Shown here: in pieces, positions 15,311 to 24,450 of the stretch
How positions within the stretch are numbered: position 1 is the stretch's first letter
How the letters are laid out: every line of letters starts with the position of its first letter
Source: Tidjanibacter sp.
Lineage (GTDB): Bacteria; Bacteroidota; Bacteroidia; Bacteroidales; Rikenellaceae
Assembly (NCBI GenBank): GCA_017631375.1
Contig: JAGBTK010000053.1
Coordinates: 1 to 51,092 of the forward strand
Reading direction: 5' to 3'
Length of the DNA: 51,092 nucleotides
Notes under the pieces: model-generated
Databases searched by the model: none
Told to the model about the DNA's origin: nothing
What the model saw: the letters and a program-made list of their open reading frames with translations, nothing else
Made by a program: the position numbers and the translations under genes

Positions 15311-15345
15311 ACTGAGAGCAATTCGATATTGCTCTCAGTTTTTTA
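15311..15345 (+). terminator. Rho-independent terminator downstream of rdgB
   Basis: A 12-bp stem ACTGAGAGCAAT/ATTGCTCTCAGT with loop TCGAT followed by TTTTTATTT. Confidence 0.85.
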
Positions 15346-15369
15346 TTTAAACCCTCTCAGGTTAAGAAG

Positions 15370-15480
15370 TCATATGGCTTAGGAAATTTTGGGCTTCGTG
15401 CAGGGAGGCAAAGCGGAGTTTACTTAAAGTAAATGAGCATTTGACTCACAAGGGAAGTGCAAAATTTACAAGCCAGATGG
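15370..15480. repeat. Dispersed palindromic repeat B, copy 1
   Basis: This copy starts ATGGCTTAGGAAATTTTGGG and ends CAAAATTTACAAGCC, so its ends are partly complementary, with a central perfect palindrome TTTACTTAAAGTAAA. A related element lies at about 44855-44965 and a fragment in the opposite direction at about 42636-42690. It resembles a REP/MITE-type element and separates rdgB from the convergent GH3 gene. Confidence 0.65.
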
Positions 15481-15493
15481 CTTCGTGAGCATT

Positions 15494-17833
15494 TTACTGT
15501 TTCAAAAGATCAAGCTTCTGCAAAGGAGCAACATCACCGATAACCTCCTCGATAACCTTCTCCTTAGCCACATTGAGCGAGAGGTTAGCCTTAGCGTCGC
15601 GCGACGAAGCAGCCACTGCGATAGCATAGTCACCACCGTCAACAACCCAAGCGTTGCGAGCCTCGTCAAACCAAGCCAGATCCTTAGCGGTGAACGACAT
15701 AGTCAGTACCTCGCTCTCACCGGGAGCCAACGACTTGGTCTTAGCAAATGCAACCAGCTCCTGTGCGGGCTGACCTGCAGCGTTTGCGGGAGCAGCAGCG
15801 TAAACCTGAACAACCTCCTTACCAGCAACCTTACCGGTGTTGGTAACCTTTACAGCAACCTCGTAGCCACCCTTAACAGCCTTAACCGATGCCTCATCGT
15901 AAGCGAAGGTGGTGTACGACAAACCGTAACCGAAGGGGTAAGATACGTCAACACCGAAGGTGTCGAAGTAACGGTAACCTACATAGATATCCTCCTCGTA
16001 GTTGGTGTAGTCAACGTTCTCAACAGCTACCTTAGGAGCGTTGGGATCTGCGGGAGCAGCGGGACGAGTGTAGTTGCCGGGGAAGTTCTCCGACGACTTG
16101 ATGCTCTCGTAGGTGTTAGCGAAAGTCATAGCAAGCTTACCCGAGGGGTTAACCTTACCTGCCAATACGTCAGCAACGGTGTTACCACCCTCCTGACCGC
16201 ACTGCCATGCGAGCAGGATAGCATCGGGAGTATTCTTCCAGCTTGCGGTCTCGATAGCACCACCGATATTCATAATAACAACCACCTTCTTGCCGGCAGC
16301 GTGGAACTGCTCGGTAACCTTAGCGATCATATTCTGCTCTACGTCGGTGAGCAACCAGTCGCCCTGAGCGTTCTTACGGTCCGAACCCTCACCTGCCTGA
16401 CGGCCGATGGTGAGCAGAGCCACGTCAGCGTTCTGAGCAGCCTTCTCGATAACCTTATCCTTAACCTCTACCTCTGCGATGGTGGGAGCGCCCCACATAC
16501 CACGACGCTGAGTAGCCAGGCGAGCCTTCTCCTCTGCGATGTAGTTGGTATAGAAGTCGCTAACCTCCTGCTCCATCTTGTAACCAGCATTGGTCAGACC
16601 CTCTTTCAGGTCAACAACGTATGCCTTGTTCACATTACCCGAACCGGTACCACCAGCGATAAAGTCGTAGGAGGTAACGCCGAATACAGCGATATTCTTA
16701 ACATCAGCACCAAAAGGCAGAGCGTTAGCATCATTTTTCAGCAGTACCATACCCTCGGCAGCCGAGTTACGAGTAACCTCAGCGTGAGCCTTCAGGTCGG
16801 GCTTGTTGCTATACTGATAGCCCTTGAAACGGGGCGAGCGAACGATCATATTGAGCACGTTCTCAACACAAGCATCGAGATCCTCCATTGCGAGGCTACC
16901 ATCCTCGATAGCAGCAGCAATAGCATCAGCCTGACGCTGGTTACCGGGCATAAGAAGGTCGTTACCTGCGTGCATCTGAGCGACAGCGTCGATACCGCCA
17001 CCCCAGTCGGTCATAAACATACCCTCGTAACCCCACTCCTCGCGAACGATGCCTTTGAGCAACTCACGATCCTCAGAGGTCATAGTACCGTTCATAAGGT
17101 TGTAAGAGGTCATAATGGTCCAAGGATCAGACTCCTTGATAGCAATCTCGAAACCACGGAGATAGATCTCGCGCAATGCACGGGTCGACAGACGAGCGTC
17201 GTTGCGGCTACGGTTGGTCTCCTGGTTGTTTACAGCAAAGTGCTTAATCGAAGTACCTACACCGTTGCTCTGTACGCCATTGATCATAGCGGCAGCAATC
17301 TTACCGGTGAGCAGAGGATCCTCCGAATAGTACTCGAAGTTACGGCCACACAAGGGGTTACGCATGATGTTTACACCGGGAGCAAGCAGAACGTCTGCAC
17401 CGTACTCCAACACCTCGTTACCCATAGCCTTACCTACCTGCTCAACAAGCTCGGTGTTCCACGAGCAAGCCATCACGGTACCCACGGGGAAACCGGTGCA
17501 GTAGAAAGTATCCTCAGTACCCTCACGAGTGGGGCTGATACGCAGACCAGCAGGGCCGTCAGCCAATACGGTTGCAGGGATACCCAAACGGGGAATAGGA
17601 GCAGTAGTACCAGCGGCACCGGGAACGATGCTACGAGTCTCGCCAATAACGGTCTCGCCACCCTCACCTGTGAAACCACGCATACCTGTACCAATCACCA
17701 GACGGATCTTCTCCTCGGTGGTCATCGCCTTAACTACCTTCTTAACATTCTTCTCGTTAAGCTGTAGTTCGCCTTTGGAGCAACCCACCATTGCAAGGGC
17801 TGCAACAATAGCCAAAATGTAGAATTTCTTCAT
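15494..17833 (-). CDS. Glycoside hydrolase family 3 beta-glucosidase, lipoprotein
   Basis: The 779-residue enzyme has a lipoprotein signal (lipobox ending in Cys18: VGCSKG), a GH3 N-terminal barrel, the C-terminal GH3 domain and a terminal fibronectin-III-like domain. The nucleophile is Asp276 in MTDWGGG. The motif LADGPAGLRI and 'KHFAVNNQETNR' mark the clade of GH3 enzymes that act on beta-glucosides and related plant glycosides. It is probably attached to the outer membrane. It avoids TTA, CTA and TCA codons completely enough to leave a long open frame on the opposite strand, and prefers codons typical of highly expressed genes here. Confidence 0.93.
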   Translation of the reverse strand: MKKFYILAIVAALAMVGCSKGELQLNEKNVKKVVKAMTTEEKIRLVIGTGMRGFTGEGGETVIGETRSIVPGAAGTTAPIPRLGIPATVLADGPAGLRISPTREGTEDTFYCTGFPVGTVMACSWNTELVEQVGKAMGNEVLEYGADVLLAPGVNIMRNPLCGRNFEYYSEDPLLTGKIAAAMINGVQSNGVGTSIKHFAVNNQETNRSRNDARLSTRALREIYLRGFEIAIKESDPWTIMTSYNLMNGTMTSEDRELLKGIVREEWGYEGMFMTDWGGGIDAVAQMHAGNDLLMPGNQRQADAIAAAIEDGSLAMEDLDACVENVLNMIVRSPRFKGYQYSNKPDLKAHAEVTRNSAAEGMVLLKNDANALPFGADVKNIAVFGVTSYDFIAGGTGSGNVNKAYVVDLKEGLTNAGYKMEQEVSDFYTNYIAEEKARLATQRRGMWGAPTIAEVEVKDKVIEKAAQNADVALLTIGRQAGEGSDRKNAQGDWLLTDVEQNMIAKVTEQFHAAGKKVVVIMNIGGAIETASWKNTPDAILLAWQCGQEGGNTVADVLAGKVNPSGKLAMTFANTYESIKSSENFPGNYTRPAAPADPNAPKVAVENVDYTNYEEDIYVGYRYFDTFGVDVSYPFGYGLSYTTFAYDEASVKAVKGGYEVAVKVTNTGKVAGKEVVQVYAAAPANAAGQPAQELVAFAKTKSLAPGESEVLTMSFTAKDLAWFDEARNAWVVDGGDYAIAVAASSRDAKANLSLNVAKEKVIEEVIGDVAPLQKLDLLKQ

Positions 17834-17954
17834 AATTAGACAGAAGTTTTGGTTAATAAAAGTTGTTAGTTATTAAACGGTTATATTTCTGTATTAACAG
17901 ACAGTTTCAATAAAGAATATGCTCCTGCACTACTCCGCACAGCCTCTCTTCGCC

Positions 17955-18443
17955 CTACTCGGTTATCACTGTGGTCGGGAGTGCGGGGTTGTGCTCTTTG
18001 AGAATCTCCTCAACGGGGATTGCGGCACGGATGAGGTAGGCCTTCTCAAAGACTCTGCCCACCTTGCCGAGGAGGATCATCGCGCTGTCACTCGTGGTGC
18101 AGTTGCCCACCGAGACCACCCAATAGGGGTCTTCGTAGGAAACATAGGTCGCCTCACCGGGGAAGAGCAACTGGAACTTGTCGCGAGCCTCAAAAGCTTC
18201 AGTACGAGCCTTCTGACCCTTGTCCAGATAGATGGTGATGCGGTAGCCGTTGATATTCTCCTGTTCTCGCGAGATAATATGTCTTTCGACAGTTGCGGCT
18301 GAGGAGTGCTCGGTAACCTCAACAGTCGAGAAGTAGAGCGAGTCGGGAGCCGAAAGCTCTCTGCGGAACTCCGCATAGCTCTGACCCATCGCCTCGCCTA
18401 CGCTCAGAAGCGCAAGCACTAAAAATGTGTATAAAAATTTCAC
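17955..18443 (-). CDS. Exported SPOR-like hypothetical protein
   Basis: The 162-residue protein has an N-terminal signal peptide (MKFLYTFLVLALLSVGEAMG). From about residue 65 it shows GYRITIYLDKGQKARTEAFE, then FPGEATYVSYEDPYWVVSVG and a C-terminal strand-helix pattern. This is the architecture of SPOR-type domains, which bind denuded peptidoglycan glycan strands. It follows the LEA14-like lipoprotein gene by 8 bases in the envelope operon. The SPOR assignment is inferred from pattern; the exact role is unknown. Confidence 0.7.
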   Translation of the reverse strand: MKFLYTFLVLALLSVGEAMGQSYAEFRRELSAPDSLYFSTVEVTEHSSAATVERHIISREQENINGYRITIYLDKGQKARTEAFEARDKFQLLFPGEATYVSYEDPYWVVSVGNCTTSDSAMILLGKVGRVFEKAYLIRAAIPVEEILKEHNPALPTTVITE

Positions 18444-18451
18444 GCTTAGTC

Positions 18452-18928
18452 CTAAATATAGTTACTTATGTCGCCAAAGATAGCGATAAATTTTGAAATT
18501 GGTACACTTTCTCGCACCATACGCTTGCGGAATGGGCCTATTTTTGCCTCTCCGTAGCCGTTGATAGTCACCTGTTCGGGGTTGGTAGTTGCTGCCGTGA
18601 GTGCCGCCATAGCTGTCAGAGGGTTATGCAGACGGATGCTAACCTCCACACCTACCGTCTGGGTGCGATTGCGACGAATGCGAATATCGTTCTCAAGGGT
18701 GAGGGTCGCCACCTTCTGTCCGCGGTAGTTAACCTCCAACTCGCCACCAACAATCTTCACGCCCACCGGAGCGTCGCTGGTGATGGTCATATCTGCCGTC
18801 AGCGCACTAAACCCGTCGAGCTGCACATTGCTCACTTTCTCCAGCGTAAAATCTTCGCGCGAAATGATACAGCCACTCAGCAGCATTGCCGAGCAGACAA
18901 TCAACAGATATTTAGCCAACTTTCTCAT
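18452..18928 (-). CDS. LEA14-like lipoprotein
   Basis: Starting at ATG 18928 (MRKLAKYLL), the 158-residue protein has a lipobox LSGC (Cys19) and a beta-rich body with 'LDGFSALTADMTITSDAPVG' and 'VGVEVSIRLHNPLTA', the strand pattern of LEA14/WHy immunoglobulin-like domains. It is predicted to be a periplasm-facing lipoprotein without enzymatic motifs. It lies 2 bases after menG and 8 before the SPOR-like gene. A longer upstream start would overlap menG and would place the signal peptide internally. Confidence 0.7.
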   Translation of the reverse strand: MRKLAKYLLIVCSAMLLSGCIISREDFTLEKVSNVQLDGFSALTADMTITSDAPVGVKIVGGELEVNYRGQKVATLTLENDIRIRRNRTQTVGVEVSIRLHNPLTAMAALTAATTNPEQVTINGYGEAKIGPFRKRMVRESVPISKFIAIFGDISNYI

Positions 18929-18930
18929 AA

Positions 18931-19650
18931 TCAATCTATTTTGCGTGCTACAAATATGGTTGCTATCCCTCTCATCTGGGGGCACAATCGCTCCACTCGG
19001 AAGCCCGCATCGGTGAGTTTCTGCTCAAAACCCGAATTTGCAAACTCGGGAATCGACTCGGGCAGGTAGGTATATGCGCTCCTATCATTCGACACCAGCG
19101 CACCTACGCGAGGCATAATGTGTTTAGAATAAAAACGATAGAGTGCGCCAAATATTTTGCCTCGCGGCGTGGTAAACTCCATAACCATATAGCAGCCACC
19201 CTTGCGAAGCGTACGAAAAGCCTCGGCAATGCCCGCCTCGGCATTCTGAAAATTGCGGATACCGAAGACCACAGTCACCACATCGGCAACCCCATCCTCA
19301 GTCGGCAGAGCCTCGCCATCACCCGCAAGCCACTCAATACGCTCGGTCACCTTACAGCCCTTGCTCTTCTCCTTTGCCACAGCGAGCATACCCTCCGAGA
19401 GATCGATGCCGACCACCTTTGCCTCAGGCATACGATGCGCAATCGCAAGTGCTACATCGCCCGTGCCTGTTGCCACATCCACCACCACACGAGGCCTCTC
19501 CTCAGCCACCATCTTCACCAAACGCCTGCGCCACAGGCGGTCGAAGTTAAATGAGAGAAGGTGGTTCAGTCGGTCGTAGGAGGGTGCTATGGTGTCGAAC
19601 ATTCGCTGCACCTGGCTCTTCTTGGACTCTTGGTTGTTATATGGTTTCAT
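18931..19650 (-). CDS. menG: Demethylmenaquinone methyltransferase (MenG/UbiE)
   Basis: The 239-residue protein starts at ATG 19650 (MKPYNNQESK). It has the UbiE signatures VQRMFDTIAPSYDRLNHLLS, the SAM-binding loop VDVATGTGDVALA, VFGIRNFQN, and the C-terminal YTYLPESIPEF. It methylates demethylmenaquinone to menaquinone, the quinone used in Bacteroidota respiration. An upstream reading frame overlaps the permease gene, so the ATG matching the family start was chosen. It lies 11 bases after the LolE-like permease stop, in one operon. Confidence 0.94.
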   Translation of the reverse strand: MKPYNNQESKKSQVQRMFDTIAPSYDRLNHLLSFNFDRLWRRRLVKMVAEERPRVVVDVATGTGDVALAIAHRMPEAKVVGIDLSEGMLAVAKEKSKGCKVTERIEWLAGDGEALPTEDGVADVVTVVFGIRNFQNAEAGIAEAFRTLRKGGCYMVMEFTTPRGKIFGALYRFYSKHIMPRVGALVSNDRSAYTYLPESIPEFANSGFEQKLTDAGFRVERLCPQMRGIATIFVARKID

Positions 19651-19661
19651 ATCTAACTTAC

Positions 19662-20909
19662 TTATTGATAACGAATTGTCTGTTCGGGTTTTATGCGTGC
19701 GGTGATACCCACAGGGATAATCATACAGAGCAACATCACCACCGGCACTGCCACATCTATCGCCACAAGCCACCACACGCTCTGCGCCACAGGCACCTCA
19801 GCCAACATATACCCCGAAGGGTCGAGGGTGATAAGATGGGTAAATCGCTGCACTGCCAGCACCGCCACCGCCACCACATTGCCCCACAAGAGTCCCTTGC
19901 CGACAATGCGTGCCGAGCGTAGCAGGAAGATGCGACGCACACTCGCTGTGGTCATACCCAGAGCGCGGAGAATACCAATCATTGAGGTACGCTCCAAAAC
20001 TATGATGAGGAGTGCCGAAATCATATTCATAAGTGCCACAACCAACATAATAACAATGATTACCACTGCGTTAAGGTTGTGAGTGCGGAGCCAGTCGAAG
20101 ATGTTGGGATAGAGCGTACGCACGCTTGTCACGCGCAGCGGCTCATCGTCGAGGGCGTGTTTTAGAGTAAAGCCATAGACCCCATTGCCAAAGTCATTGA
20201 CCTTCTCAAGCGAGGTGGAGCGCAGCTCATAGCCCGAGATTTGATCCTCCTGCCAGCCATTGAGCCTCTGCACATTGCGGATATCGGTCAGCGCAACCGT
20301 CTTCTCAAGCTCCTCCATCCCCGTAGCATAGATACCCGAGATCTGGTAACTATCGCGACGAATAGGCCTATCGCCACCGACAAAGATAATCTCCACCTTG
20401 TCGCCGACTGTGTAGCCAAATATATCGGCAACCGCCTGACAGATAAGGATATCCTTATAGCGTTCCTCTCCACCTATGCGGGGCAGTGTTCCCTCGCTGA
20501 GGGCCTCCTCCAGCAAGGAGAGGTCATACTCGGGACCCACACCTTTGAGCACTGTGCCGTGGATGGCATCGCTGCTGCGGATGATGCCGCTACGCGAAGC
20601 ATAAGGGGCTGCGGAGCGAAACAGAGGCAGGGTTGCAACATCGGCTTCGAGGGCAGGAAGGCGGGTAATAGGGGTGTTCTCCACCGCCGAGCCGCTATAA
20701 AGTGCCGTCACCTGAACATCAGCAACAAGAGCCGAGAGATTGCGGGAAATCTGCTCCTTGAAACCAATGATTACCGACATCGCCACGATGATAACTGCCA
20801 CACTCACAGCCACTGAGAGGGTAGCGATACGCACCATAACATTTCGCTCCCCACCTTCGCGGAGAGAGATTCGGCGTGAAATGAACAGTTCGGCAAATCT
20901 TTTGGTCAT
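19662..20909 (-). CDS. ABC transporter permease, FtsX/LolE-like
   Basis: The ~415-residue membrane protein begins TKRFAELFISRRISLREGG and then one helix (IATLSVAVSVAVIIVAMSVI), a large periplasmic MacB/LolE-like domain, and three C-terminal helices with the FtsX-domain sequence SMIGILRALGMTTASVRRIF. This is the layout of LolC/LolE, which extract lipoproteins from the inner membrane. The ATPase subunit is not in the window. A start three codons earlier (20918) is equally possible. It heads the minus-strand envelope operon and diverges from the SDR gene. Confidence 0.85.
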   Translation of the reverse strand: MTKRFAELFISRRISLREGGERNVMVRIATLSVAVSVAVIIVAMSVIIGFKEQISRNLSALVADVQVTALYSGSAVENTPITRLPALEADVATLPLFRSAAPYASRSGIIRSSDAIHGTVLKGVGPEYDLSLLEEALSEGTLPRIGGEERYKDILICQAVADIFGYTVGDKVEIIFVGGDRPIRRDSYQISGIYATGMEELEKTVALTDIRNVQRLNGWQEDQISGYELRSTSLEKVNDFGNGVYGFTLKHALDDEPLRVTSVRTLYPNIFDWLRTHNLNAVVIIVIMLVVALMNMISALLIIVLERTSMIGILRALGMTTASVRRIFLLRSARIVGKGLLWGNVVAVAVLAVQRFTHLITLDPSGYMLAEVPVAQSVWWLVAIDVAVPVVMLLCMIIPVGITARIKPEQTIRYQ

Positions 20910-20977
20910 AAAAATCATTTGGAGATTTTACAAAAGTATGAAAAAAATATGGTACTTTTACCAAAAATTTGGAGATT

Positions 20978-21739
20978 ATGAAAAGGAGAGTACTTATCAC
21001 AGGCGCAACCAGCGGTATTGGCGAGGCAACAGCCTGGGCATTTGCAGAGGCAGGATACGACCTGCTCCTGACAGGGCGTCGCAGCGAGCGTCTGAAAGCA
21101 CTCAAGCGCACTCTTGAGGAGAACTTCGAGTGCAGCGTACTGCTGCTCTGCTTCGATGTGCGCGACCGAGTAGCCACCGAGGCCGCCCTCGGCTCGCTCC
21201 CCGAGGAGTGTCGCAGGGTAGATGTGCTGGTCAACAACGCAGGTCTGGCAAGCGGTCTGGAGCATATAGACAAGGGCGACCACGCAGATTGGAACGCAAT
21301 GATTGACACCAACATAAAAGGAGTGCTCAATGTAACACGCATCATATCTGCCCAGATGGTGGAGCGCGGCAGTGGCCACATCGTAAACCTCGGCTCGATT
21401 GCCGGCACTCAGCCCTACGAGAACGGCAATGTCTATTGCGCCACCAAGCACGCAATACACGGACTGAGCCAGGCGATGCGCATTGACCTGCTCTCGCACG
21501 GCATCAAAGTAACCGAGATCCGTCCCGGAATGGTCGAGACCGAGTTCTCAAAAGTGCGTTTCCACGGCGACGAGGCACGCGCAGCAGCCGTCTATCAAGG
21601 CGTAGAGCCCTTGACAGGCGACGATATTGCCGAGGCAATACTCTGGGCTGTAGAGGCTCCCGACCACGTAAACATCGACGAGATAGTACTCACCCCCAAA
21701 GCACAAGCCAACTCCTACTATGTGAATAGGAGCCGATAG
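20978..21739 (+). CDS. Short-chain dehydrogenase/reductase (YdfG-like)
   Basis: The 253-residue protein starts at ATG 20978, just after a GGAG sequence, and has the SDR features: the NAD(P)-binding TGATSGIGEA motif, an Arg-Arg pair at the end of the second strand suggesting NADP preference, NNAGLASG, and the catalytic Ser-Tyr-Lys set (NLGSIAGTQPYENGNVYCATK). It resembles the YdfG group of 3-hydroxy acid (L-allo-threonine, serine) dehydrogenases. It is divergent from the LolE-like gene with ~70 AT-rich bases between them holding both promoters. Confidence 0.9.
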   Translation: MKRRVLITGATSGIGEATAWAFAEAGYDLLLTGRRSERLKALKRTLEENFECSVLLLCFDVRDRVATEAALGSLPEECRRVDVLVNNAGLASGLEHIDKGDHADWNAMIDTNIKGVLNVTRIISAQMVERGSGHIVNLGSIAGTQPYENGNVYCATKHAIHGLSQAMRIDLLSHGIKVTEIRPGMVETEFSKVRFHGDEARAAAVYQGVEPLTGDDIAEAILWAVEAPDHVNIDEIVLTPKAQANSYYVNRSR

Positions 21740-21843
21740 GATTGAGCAATAAGAGTAAGTAAGATAGAGTTTAATTAGTATTACAGAGTAGGATTTACCT
21801 CCCCGAGAGGCCTTGCTGTAATACGGATATAAAATGTGTAAAA

Positions 21844-22524
21844 ATGTATAATTTTGATTATCTGTTAATTGTCATAATCGGTATTGTCGGATTTATTGTT
21901 CAGGGTCGTTTGCAGTCCGTTTTCGGCAAGTACAGCCAGGTGATGTTCCCCGGCGGTCTGACAGGAGCCGAAGTGGCGGAGAAGATGTTGCGTGACAATG
22001 GTATCACCGATGTAAAAGTAGTATCTGTTCGTGGCCATCTGACCGACCACTACAACCCCACCACCCGCACCGTAAATCTGAGTGCGAGTGTATATAGCAG
22101 CAGATCGGTGGCAGCGGCTGCCGTGGCAGCCCACGAGTGCGGTCACGCAGTGCAGCACGCCGTGCAGTATGCACCTCTGAAAATGCGCTCGGCACTTGTG
22201 CCTATCATCAACATCTCGTCAACATGGTCAACCTGGGTTGTACTGATTGGCGTACTGATGCTCAACTCGTTCCCCGCTATCTATTGGCTGGGTATTGCGA
22301 TGATTGCCGCTTCGGCACTCTTCTCGCTCGTTACTCTCCCCGTGGAGTACAACGCCTCGGCAAGAGCCTTGCAGTGGTTGCAGATGAGTCGCACACTCGA
22401 CGAGCGAACACTACCTATGGCACGCACATCGCTCAGCTGGGCTGCCCGCACCTATCTGGTGAGTGCCCTCAGCGCAGTAGCAGTACTCCTCTACTATCTC
22501 GGATTTGCTCGTCGCGACGATTAG
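21844..22524 (+). CDS. Zinc metallopeptidase, YugP family
   Basis: The 226-residue membrane protein has an N-terminal helix (FDYLLIVIIGIVGFIVQG), the zinc motif HECGH in AAVAAHECGHAVQHA, a downstream conserved Glu in LPVEYNASARA, and two central membrane helices. This matches the YugP/Zn_peptidase_2 family of membrane-bound metallopeptidases with unknown substrate. The length is typical. It precedes the SGNH gene by 35 bases on the same strand, but there is no evidence of functional linkage. Confidence 0.88.
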   Translation: MYNFDYLLIVIIGIVGFIVQGRLQSVFGKYSQVMFPGGLTGAEVAEKMLRDNGITDVKVVSVRGHLTDHYNPTTRTVNLSASVYSSRSVAAAAVAAHECGHAVQHAVQYAPLKMRSALVPIINISSTWSTWVVLIGVLMLNSFPAIYWLGIAMIAASALFSLVTLPVEYNASARALQWLQMSRTLDERTLPMARTSLSWAARTYLVSALSAVAVLLYYLGFARRDD

Positions 22525-22559
22525 TTTCACACCCCACACAAAAAAACTGACCCAAAGAA

Positions 22560-24449
22560 GTGAAGCAAAAGCCGACGAAGGAGAACCAACTCTCATACAT
22601 ATTGCAACTGATCGCCATTGTGGTTGTGGTGCTGATTGCCATCAGCTTCATACCCTCGTGGCGTCTGGGCAATATGGAGGTGCGTCGTGCCAACATTCTG
22701 GGCGATCTTGTGACCTTTGAGGAGAAGATGCCCGAGTCGCTTGGCTTGCATAGCAGCGAAGTGCTCGACACCTCCTATCTCGCCGACCTCCCCTCCGATA
22801 TAGACAGCCTGCTCTCATCGGCTCGTGCAGAGCGAGAGAACGAGAGTGTGGCGGAGAGTGTAGCCAAAACACCTGTAAAAACCGCTACCACCACTACACC
22901 GGTTGCCGAGCATCGTGATGCGGCACAGGCACGCACAACAAGCGAAGTGAAGACATTCTCGCCCGACACCCCTTTCGTGCCACGCACGGCAGAGAGTCCT
23001 GCGGTGGTGATTGAGGATTACAGCGCGGGAGGCGAGATGATGAGTAAGTTCTACAATCGCCTTGCATCGGGCAGCAAACAACCTGTACGCATTGCAGTTA
23101 TGGGCGACTCATTTACCGAAAGCGACATTCTCACCAGCGATCTGCGCAGAACCTTGCAAGGCGAGTATGGCGGTCGTGGTGTCGGATTTGTGGGATTCGC
23201 AAACCCTCTGGCGCAGTATCGCCCGACACTGAAACACACCTTTGAGGGGTGGGATAGTTACACGGTTATTCAGCGCAAAAAGGCTCCCGAGCATCTGCAA
23301 GGCGAGTTCCCCATCGCGGGTATGATCTACACTCCCAAAGCGGGAGCTACGGCACACTTCGAGCTTAACAGTGCAGGCGGTGGCGAGGTGGAGCGCGCTC
23401 GTCTTTTGTTCAAAAATAGTGGCAACAGCCGTCTGCTGATAGCGATCAATGGTGGCGAGGAGCGCGAATATCCTATCGCAAAAAGCACTGATGTTCAAGA
23501 GGTTGTGGTGACCGGCCCTATCAGCACACTCGATATGCGACTCCCCGAGGCTGAGGGCTTTGTGGGCTACGGCGTGGTCTTTGAGAGCGATGGTGGTGTG
23601 GCGGTTGACAGTTATGCGGTGCGAAGCAACAGCGGTCTGGCGACCTTCTCGATGAACAGCACCGTTAATAAGCAGATAAACAATAGGTTACACTACGACC
23701 TTATCATATTGCAGTATGGTCTGAACGTGATGTCGCCCGATGTGGTGAACTACGACTACTACTCTTCGCAGATGACGAAAGCGATTGACTATCTGCGACT
23801 TTCGTTCCCCGATGCGGCAATCCTTGTGATGAGTGTCAGCGACCGCGCCCAGAAGAAGGGTAGCAAGGCGGCCACTATGTCGGTGGTGCCGATTATGGTC
23901 GAGGCTCAGCGCACTGCGGCACGCAACGCCGGTGCAGCCTTTTGGAGCACCTTCGAGGCGATGGGTGGCCCCAACGCTATGCCCTATTTTGTGGAGCAGG
24001 GCTGGGCGGCCAAGGATTTTACCCACATCAACTTCAAGGGTGGTGCGGCTGTGGCAAACGAGTTGGCGCGCTCGATTATTGAGAGAGCAGTCAGCCTGAA
24101 CGGCCCCATCAAAAAAATACAACAGGCTGATAGCCTAACAGATACACTTGCAGTTGATACGCTACACACAGATACTCTCGCTACCGATAGTCTGGCAATA
24201 GACTCGTTGGGCATAAAACCGATTTTGGCAGATTCGCTCGCAGCGGACACTCTTGCAACAGATTCGCTCGCTCAGCCCATCATCGACACCCTGCCCGCAG
24301 AGATGGCGATCGAAACGATTGAGGCAGCAACCGAGATGATTGAGGCAGCGACCGAAATAAACGAGGAGGCCGAGAAGGCTACCGAAGAGAGTAAAGAGGC
24401 GACAGACAGCATTGCTAACCAATTGATAGAGAGCGTGGAGGAGATATAG
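22560..24449 (+). CDS. SGNH/GDSL hydrolase paired with an MBOAT acyltransferase
   Basis: The 629-residue protein starts with GTG at 22560 and has one N-terminal membrane anchor (LSYILQLIAIVVVVLIAISF), a Thr/Glu-rich linker, and an SGNH domain with nucleophile Ser184 in GDSFTESD and the Asp486-x-x-His489 dyad (DFTHINF). SGNH proteins encoded beside MBOAT proteins transfer acetyl or other acyl groups to cell-envelope glycans. After the catalytic domain comes an unusual tail of D-T/S-L-A repeats (DTLATDSLAIDSLG type) and then a Glu/Ala/Thr-rich stretch to the C-terminus. It is 1 base from the MBOAT gene. The acceptor glycan is unknown. Confidence 0.85.
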   Translation: MKQKPTKENQLSYILQLIAIVVVVLIAISFIPSWRLGNMEVRRANILGDLVTFEEKMPESLGLHSSEVLDTSYLADLPSDIDSLLSSARAERENESVAESVAKTPVKTATTTTPVAEHRDAAQARTTSEVKTFSPDTPFVPRTAESPAVVIEDYSAGGEMMSKFYNRLASGSKQPVRIAVMGDSFTESDILTSDLRRTLQGEYGGRGVGFVGFANPLAQYRPTLKHTFEGWDSYTVIQRKKAPEHLQGEFPIAGMIYTPKAGATAHFELNSAGGGEVERARLLFKNSGNSRLLIAINGGEEREYPIAKSTDVQEVVVTGPISTLDMRLPEAEGFVGYGVVFESDGGVAVDSYAVRSNSGLATFSMNSTVNKQINNRLHYDLIILQYGLNVMSPDVVNYDYYSSQMTKAIDYLRLSFPDAAILVMSVSDRAQKKGSKAATMSVVPIMVEAQRTAARNAGAAFWSTFEAMGGPNAMPYFVEQGWAAKDFTHINFKGGAAVANELARSIIERAVSLNGPIKKIQQADSLTDTLAVDTLHTDTLATDSLAIDSLGIKPILADSLAADTLATDSLAQPIIDTLPAEMAIETIEAATEMIEAATEINEEAEKATEESKEATDSIANQLIESVEEI

Positions 24450-24450
24450 T

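Noticed and set aside
15485..17767. Long open frame (~760 codons) on the plus strand opposite the GH3 gene
   Set aside because: It is codon-aligned with the GH3 gene, has no recognisable protein features and is explained by the absence of TTA, CTA and TCA codons in the real gene.
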